From NCBI RefSeq assembly GCF_014230315.1, contig NZ_JACLAW010000008.1:62001-126000 (forward strand): a DNA stretch of 64,000 bases. Reading direction: 5' to 3'. Position numbers and translations under genes: made by a program. Below the pieces are notes generated by a model. The model was not told the DNA's origin and did not search any database. It was given only the letters and a program-made list of their open reading frames with translations. Shown piece by piece: positions 61,382 to 64,000 of this stretch (position 1 is its first letter; the number at the start of each line of letters is the position of its first letter). The DNA is from Novosphingobium flavum (GTDB taxonomy: Bacteria > Pseudomonadota > Alphaproteobacteria > Sphingomonadales > Sphingomonadaceae).

Positions 61382-62827
61382 TCAGTCGACCAGTTCGCGC
61401 ACGTCGGTCAGGTGCCCGGTCACGGCCGCCGCCGCCGCCATCGCCGGGGAGACGAGGTGCGTGCGGGCGCCGGGGCCCTGGCGGCCGACGAAGTTGCGGT
61501 TCGAGGTCGAGGCGCAGCGCTCGCCCGGCGGCACCTTGTCGGGGTTCATGGCGAGGCAGGCCGAGCAGCCCGGTTCGCGCCATTCGAGGCCTGCGTCGGT
61601 GAATATCTTGTCCAGCCCTTCGGCCTCGGCCATTTCCTTGACGAGGCCCGAGCCGGGGACGACGATCGCCCATTTTACGCCGGCAGCCTTGTGGCGGCCC
61701 TTCACCACGGCGGCGGCGGCGCGCAGGTCCTCGATCCGGCTGTTGGTGCAGGAGCCGATGAAGACGTTCTGGATCTCGACGTCGGTCATCTTCGTGCCGG
61801 GGGTCAGGCCCATGTAATCGAGGCTGCCCTGCGCGGCGCGCTGCTTGGACGGATCGGCAAAGCTTTCCGGCGCCGGAACCACGCCGCCAATCGGCACGAC
61901 GTCCTCGGGGCTGGTGCCCCAGGTCACGGTCGGCTGCACGTCGGCGGCATTGATCACGACCGACTTGTCGAACTTCGCACCCGGATCGGTGGCCAGGCTC
62001 TTCCACCAGGCCACGGCCTTGTCCCAGTCCTCACCGGTCGGCGCCAGCGGCCGACCCTTGAGGTAAGCGATGGTCTTGTCGTCGGGCGCGACGAGGCCGG
62101 CACGCGCGCCGCCCTCGATCGACATGTTGCAGACGGTCAGGCGGCCCTCGATCGACATGTCCTCGAACACCTTGCCGCGATACTCGATCACGTGGCCGGT
62201 GCCGCCGGCCGTGCCGATCACGCCGATGATGTGCAGGATCAGGTCCTTGGGCGTGATGCCGGGGGACAGTTCGCCCTCGACCCGCACTTCCATCGTCTTC
62301 GACTTCTTGAGCAGCAGGGTTTGGGTGGCGAGCACGTGCTCGACCTCGCTGGTGCCGATGCCGAAGGCCAGGGCGCCGAGGCCGCCGTGGCACGAGGTAT
62401 GGCTGTCACCGCAGACGATCGTCGCGCCGGGCAGGGAAAAGCCCTGTTCCGGGCCGACGACGTGGACGATGCCCTGCTCGCGGTCGGTCGAGCCGATATA
62501 GCGGATGCCGAAGGCCGGCGCGTTCGCTTCCAGCGCGGCAAGCTGCTGCGCGCTCTCCGGGTCGGCGATCGGCAGCTTGTGCCCCTCGGCGTCCTTGCGC
62601 GGGGTGGTCGGCAGGTTGTGGTCCGGCACGGCCAGCGTCAGGTCGGGGCGGCGCACCTTGCGGCCCGAGACGCGGAGCGCCTCGAAGGCCTGCGGGCTCG
62701 TCACCTCGTGAACGAGGTGGCGGTCGATATAGATCAGGCTGGTGCCGTCGTCCTGGGTATCGACCACGTGGGCGTCCCAGATCTTCTCGTAGAGCGTGCG
62801 CCCAGTGCTGGTTGTGGTGCTGGTCAT
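61382..62827 (-). CDS. leuC: 3-Isopropylmalate dehydratase large subunit
   Basis: 481-aa aconitase-family [4Fe-4S] enzyme of leucine synthesis; cluster ligands in [15 protein letters not shown] and [12 protein letters not shown], plus DSHTSCHG. Full length. First gene of the run toward leuD, with a DNA-repair gene and two membrane-protein genes between the two subunits. Confidence 0.98.
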   Translation of the reverse strand: MTSTTTSTGRTLYEKIWDAHVVDTQDDGTSLIYIDRHLVHEVTSPQAFEALRVSGRKVRRPDLTLAVPDHNLPTTPRKDAEGHKLPIADPESAQQLAALEANAPAFGIRYIGSTDREQGIVHVVGPEQGFSLPGATIVCGDSHTSCHGGLGALAFGIGTSEVEHVLATQTLLLKKSKTMEVRVEGELSPGITPKDLILHIIGVIGTAGGTGHVIEYRGKVFEDMSIEGRLTVCNMSIEGGARAGLVAPDDKTIAYLKGRPLAPTGEDWDKAVAWWKSLATDPGAKFDKSVVINAADVQPTVTWGTSPEDVVPIGGVVPAPESFADPSKQRAAQGSLDYMGLTPGTKMTDVEIQNVFIGSCTNSRIEDLRAAAAVVKGRHKAAGVKWAIVVPGSGLVKEMAEAEGLDKIFTDAGLEWREPGCSACLAMNPDKVPPGERCASTSNRNFVGRQGPGARTHLVSPAMAAAAAVTGHLTDVRELVD

Positions 62828-63064
62828 GATGAGCGCGAACTAAGCGCGAGGGGGCGGAAAAACAAGATGCGATCAGGCCAGAATCGCGCCGATGCGCCGT
62901 GTCGCCGCTTTCCTACATCGCAGCGGGCTGGCATGTTTTGCTCTGCCGCCCGCCATTGGGCCGGGCGGTTCCTTGAAATCGTCGGAATGGTGATCGCGGT
63001 TGGACAAGTGTCACCCATGCATTCTGGCGCAAGTCGTTGAAATTACGACAGGCGATGTCAGGCG

Positions 63065-63088
63065 CAGGGTTACACTCGTGTCACCCTG
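63065..63088. promoter_or_regulatory. Near-perfect palindrome upstream of leuC
   Basis: CAGGGTTACAC / GTGTCACCCTG, 11-bp arms with one mismatch and a 2-base centre, about 240 bases before leuC. GTGTCACCC recurs at 63007-63015. The 397-base gap 62828-63224 holds this, the terminator at 63170 and no gene. Confidence 0.35.
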
Positions 63089-63169
63089 CCTTGGACTTGT
63101 GCGCCAGTTCGATCCCGCAGGCGGAAAGGGGCAAGACGCGGGCGGGTCCATAAATGGCTTTCGCACGGG

Positions 63170-63199
63170 AAAAGGGGCGCCCCTTTCGGGGCGCCCCTT
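63170..63199 (-). terminator. Terminator of the coiled-coil protein gene
   Basis: 12-bp stem AAGGGGCGCCCC / GGGGCGCCCCTT with loop TTTC, followed on the minus strand by TTTTCCC, just downstream of the gene at 63225. Confidence 0.88.
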
Positions 63200-63224
63200 C
63201 CGATTCCCCGCCCGGGGTTAAGGG

Positions 63225-63596
63225 TTACCAGCGGCGGCCGTCACGGTCGTGGCGTTCGACCTGAAGGCGGGCCTTCACGCGGTCGATCCGGACCTGCAGC
63301 GTGCGGAATTCGCGGTTGTCCAGGCCGTTGCGGTTGAAAGCGCGGAACTGGTCGCGGATTTCGCGGACTTCGCGGCGCAGGCCGGCGGCTTCGCGCTCGG
63401 AGATGCGGTCGCGGTTGTCGTTGCGATTGACGCGCTGCTCGATCTGGTTGAGCTGGCTGCGGATCGCCTCGGTGCGGGCCGGGGTCTCCTGGCGGAAATC
63501 GCGGCCCTGGTAAGGCTGGGCCGAAGCCACGCCGGCGCTGCCCAGCGCGGTGATGGCAACGAGGGCCGGGGCGATGATCTTGGTCAGGGTGCGCAT
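63225..63596 (-). CDS. Small secreted coiled-coil protein
   Basis: 123-aa exported protein: signal peptide about 1-27 (ending ASAQ), then a charged helical region rich in Arg, Asp, Asn and Gln (about 40-110) with heptad-like spacing, ending RDGRRW. Start ATG 63596 with AAGGAG upstream; an in-frame upstream codon adds a non-signal extension. Similar small proteins are common in sphingomonads; no function is assigned. Confidence 0.8.
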   Translation of the reverse strand: MRTLTKIIAPALVAITALGSAGVASAQPYQGRDFRQETPARTEAIRSQLNQIEQRVNRNDNRDRISEREAAGLRREVREIRDQFRAFNRNGLDNREFRTLQVRIDRVKARLQVERHDRDGRRW

Positions 63597-63755
63597 TGTT
63601 TGCTCCTTCTTGGGCTCTTCGACTTTCTGGGGACGTGTCGTTTCGTCCGATGCGTTCATGTTTATGCCTTTGAATATGAACGCCAGAAGAACCAAAGCGC
63701 TCTGTCGATGTCGTAAAATGTCGCGGTTCGTCGCGGTTCGCGCTAAGGGAGGACC

Positions 63756-64000
63756 ATGTCGACGCTAGCCGCCTGCCTTATCGTGATCGCCACCTTCCTC
63801 GTCATGGAAGGCGTCGCCTGGTCCAGTCACAAGTACGTGATGCATGGCTTCGGCTGGGCGTGGCACCGCGATCATCACGAGCCGCATGACCGGTTGCTGG
63901 AGAAGAACGACCTCTTTGCCCTCGTCGGCGCGGCCATGAGCATTTCCATGTTCGCGTTGGGCAGCCCATTGGTGCTGGGCGCCGATGCCTGGGCGCCCGG
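63756..64000 (+). CDS. crtZ: Beta-carotene hydroxylase, 5' part (cut by window end)
   Basis: First 81 codons of a CrtZ-type di-iron hydroxylase of carotenoid synthesis (beta-carotene to zeaxanthin), with a membrane segment and the first two His boxes SSHKYVMHG and WHRDHHEPHD. AGGGAGG stands 4 bases before ATG 63756. The rest of the gene is outside the window. Confidence 0.95.
   Translation, partial: MSTLAACLIVIATFLVMEGVAWSSHKYVMHGFGWAWHRDHHEPHDRLLEKNDLFALVGAAMSISMFALGSPLVLGADAWAP

Overview
The window is GC-rich chromosomal DNA from an alphaproteobacterium, most likely a sphingomonad (Novosphingobium/Sphingobium-like). The inference rests on three full TonB-dependent receptors plus the remnant of a fourth, the start of a crtZ-type carotenoid hydroxylase at the right edge, the DUF1476/BolA/monothiol glutaredoxin block, a subclass B3 metallo-beta-lactamase and typical sphingomonad secreted proteins. 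No phage, insertion sequence, CRISPR array or plasmid backbone was seen. Genes are tightly packed on both strands, with many ATGA-type overlaps.

Left part (1-14.2 kb): the 3' part of a formate dehydrogenase alpha subunit, a lactonase-like propeller protein and an orphan NMT1/THI5-like binding lipoprotein; then the tail of a deleted TonB receptor, followed by a compact pyrimidine-degradation cluster rutB-rutC-rutD-rutA. A LysR regulator lies divergent to a four-gene efflux operon (FUSC, DUF1656, HlyD, NodT-type outer membrane protein). A patatin-like phospholipase ends this part at a strong terminator.

14.2-32.8 kb: a Tat-exported dienelactone hydrolase-like protein, a HAMP-GGDEF-EAL protein, a secreted propeller protein divergent to a TonB receptor with a downstream esterase, a B3 metallo-beta-lactamase, then a locus of a Gly/Ser/Ala-rich repeat protein and a secreted subtilisin-like protease divergent from an ECF sigma/anti-sigma pair, with a perfect 10-bp inverted repeat in the shared intergenic region. 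Next come a 54-codon gene, an operon of DUF6152 protein, TonB receptor and secreted hypothetical protein, and a divergent exported methyltransferase-like protein.

32.8-50 kb: tRNA-Thr(UGU), an RNase H-fold-like hypothetical protein and rarA, a glycosyltransferase, two paralogous glycine-zipper proteins flanking a MoaD/ThiS-like plus BNR-propeller gene pair, a GT-C-like membrane protein, typA, a third TonB receptor, two membrane proteins and a YbbP/YbbA-type ABC system.

50-64 kb: TesA-type arylesterase divergent to the ABC genes, an MFS transporter, recF, a YhhQ-type queuosine-precursor transporter, tRNA-Arg(UCU), an exported amidohydrolase with an NTF2-like protein, a NUDIX hydrolase, and a long minus-strand run leuC - hypoxanthine-DNA glycosylase - zinc-ribbon membrane protein - 56-aa membrane protein - leuD - DUF1476 - bolA - grxD. 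Between the NUDIX gene and grxD lies a sigma-54-like promoter followed by hairpins, a candidate small RNA. The window closes with a small secreted coiled-coil protein and the start of crtZ. Functions are recalled from family motifs; no database search was run.
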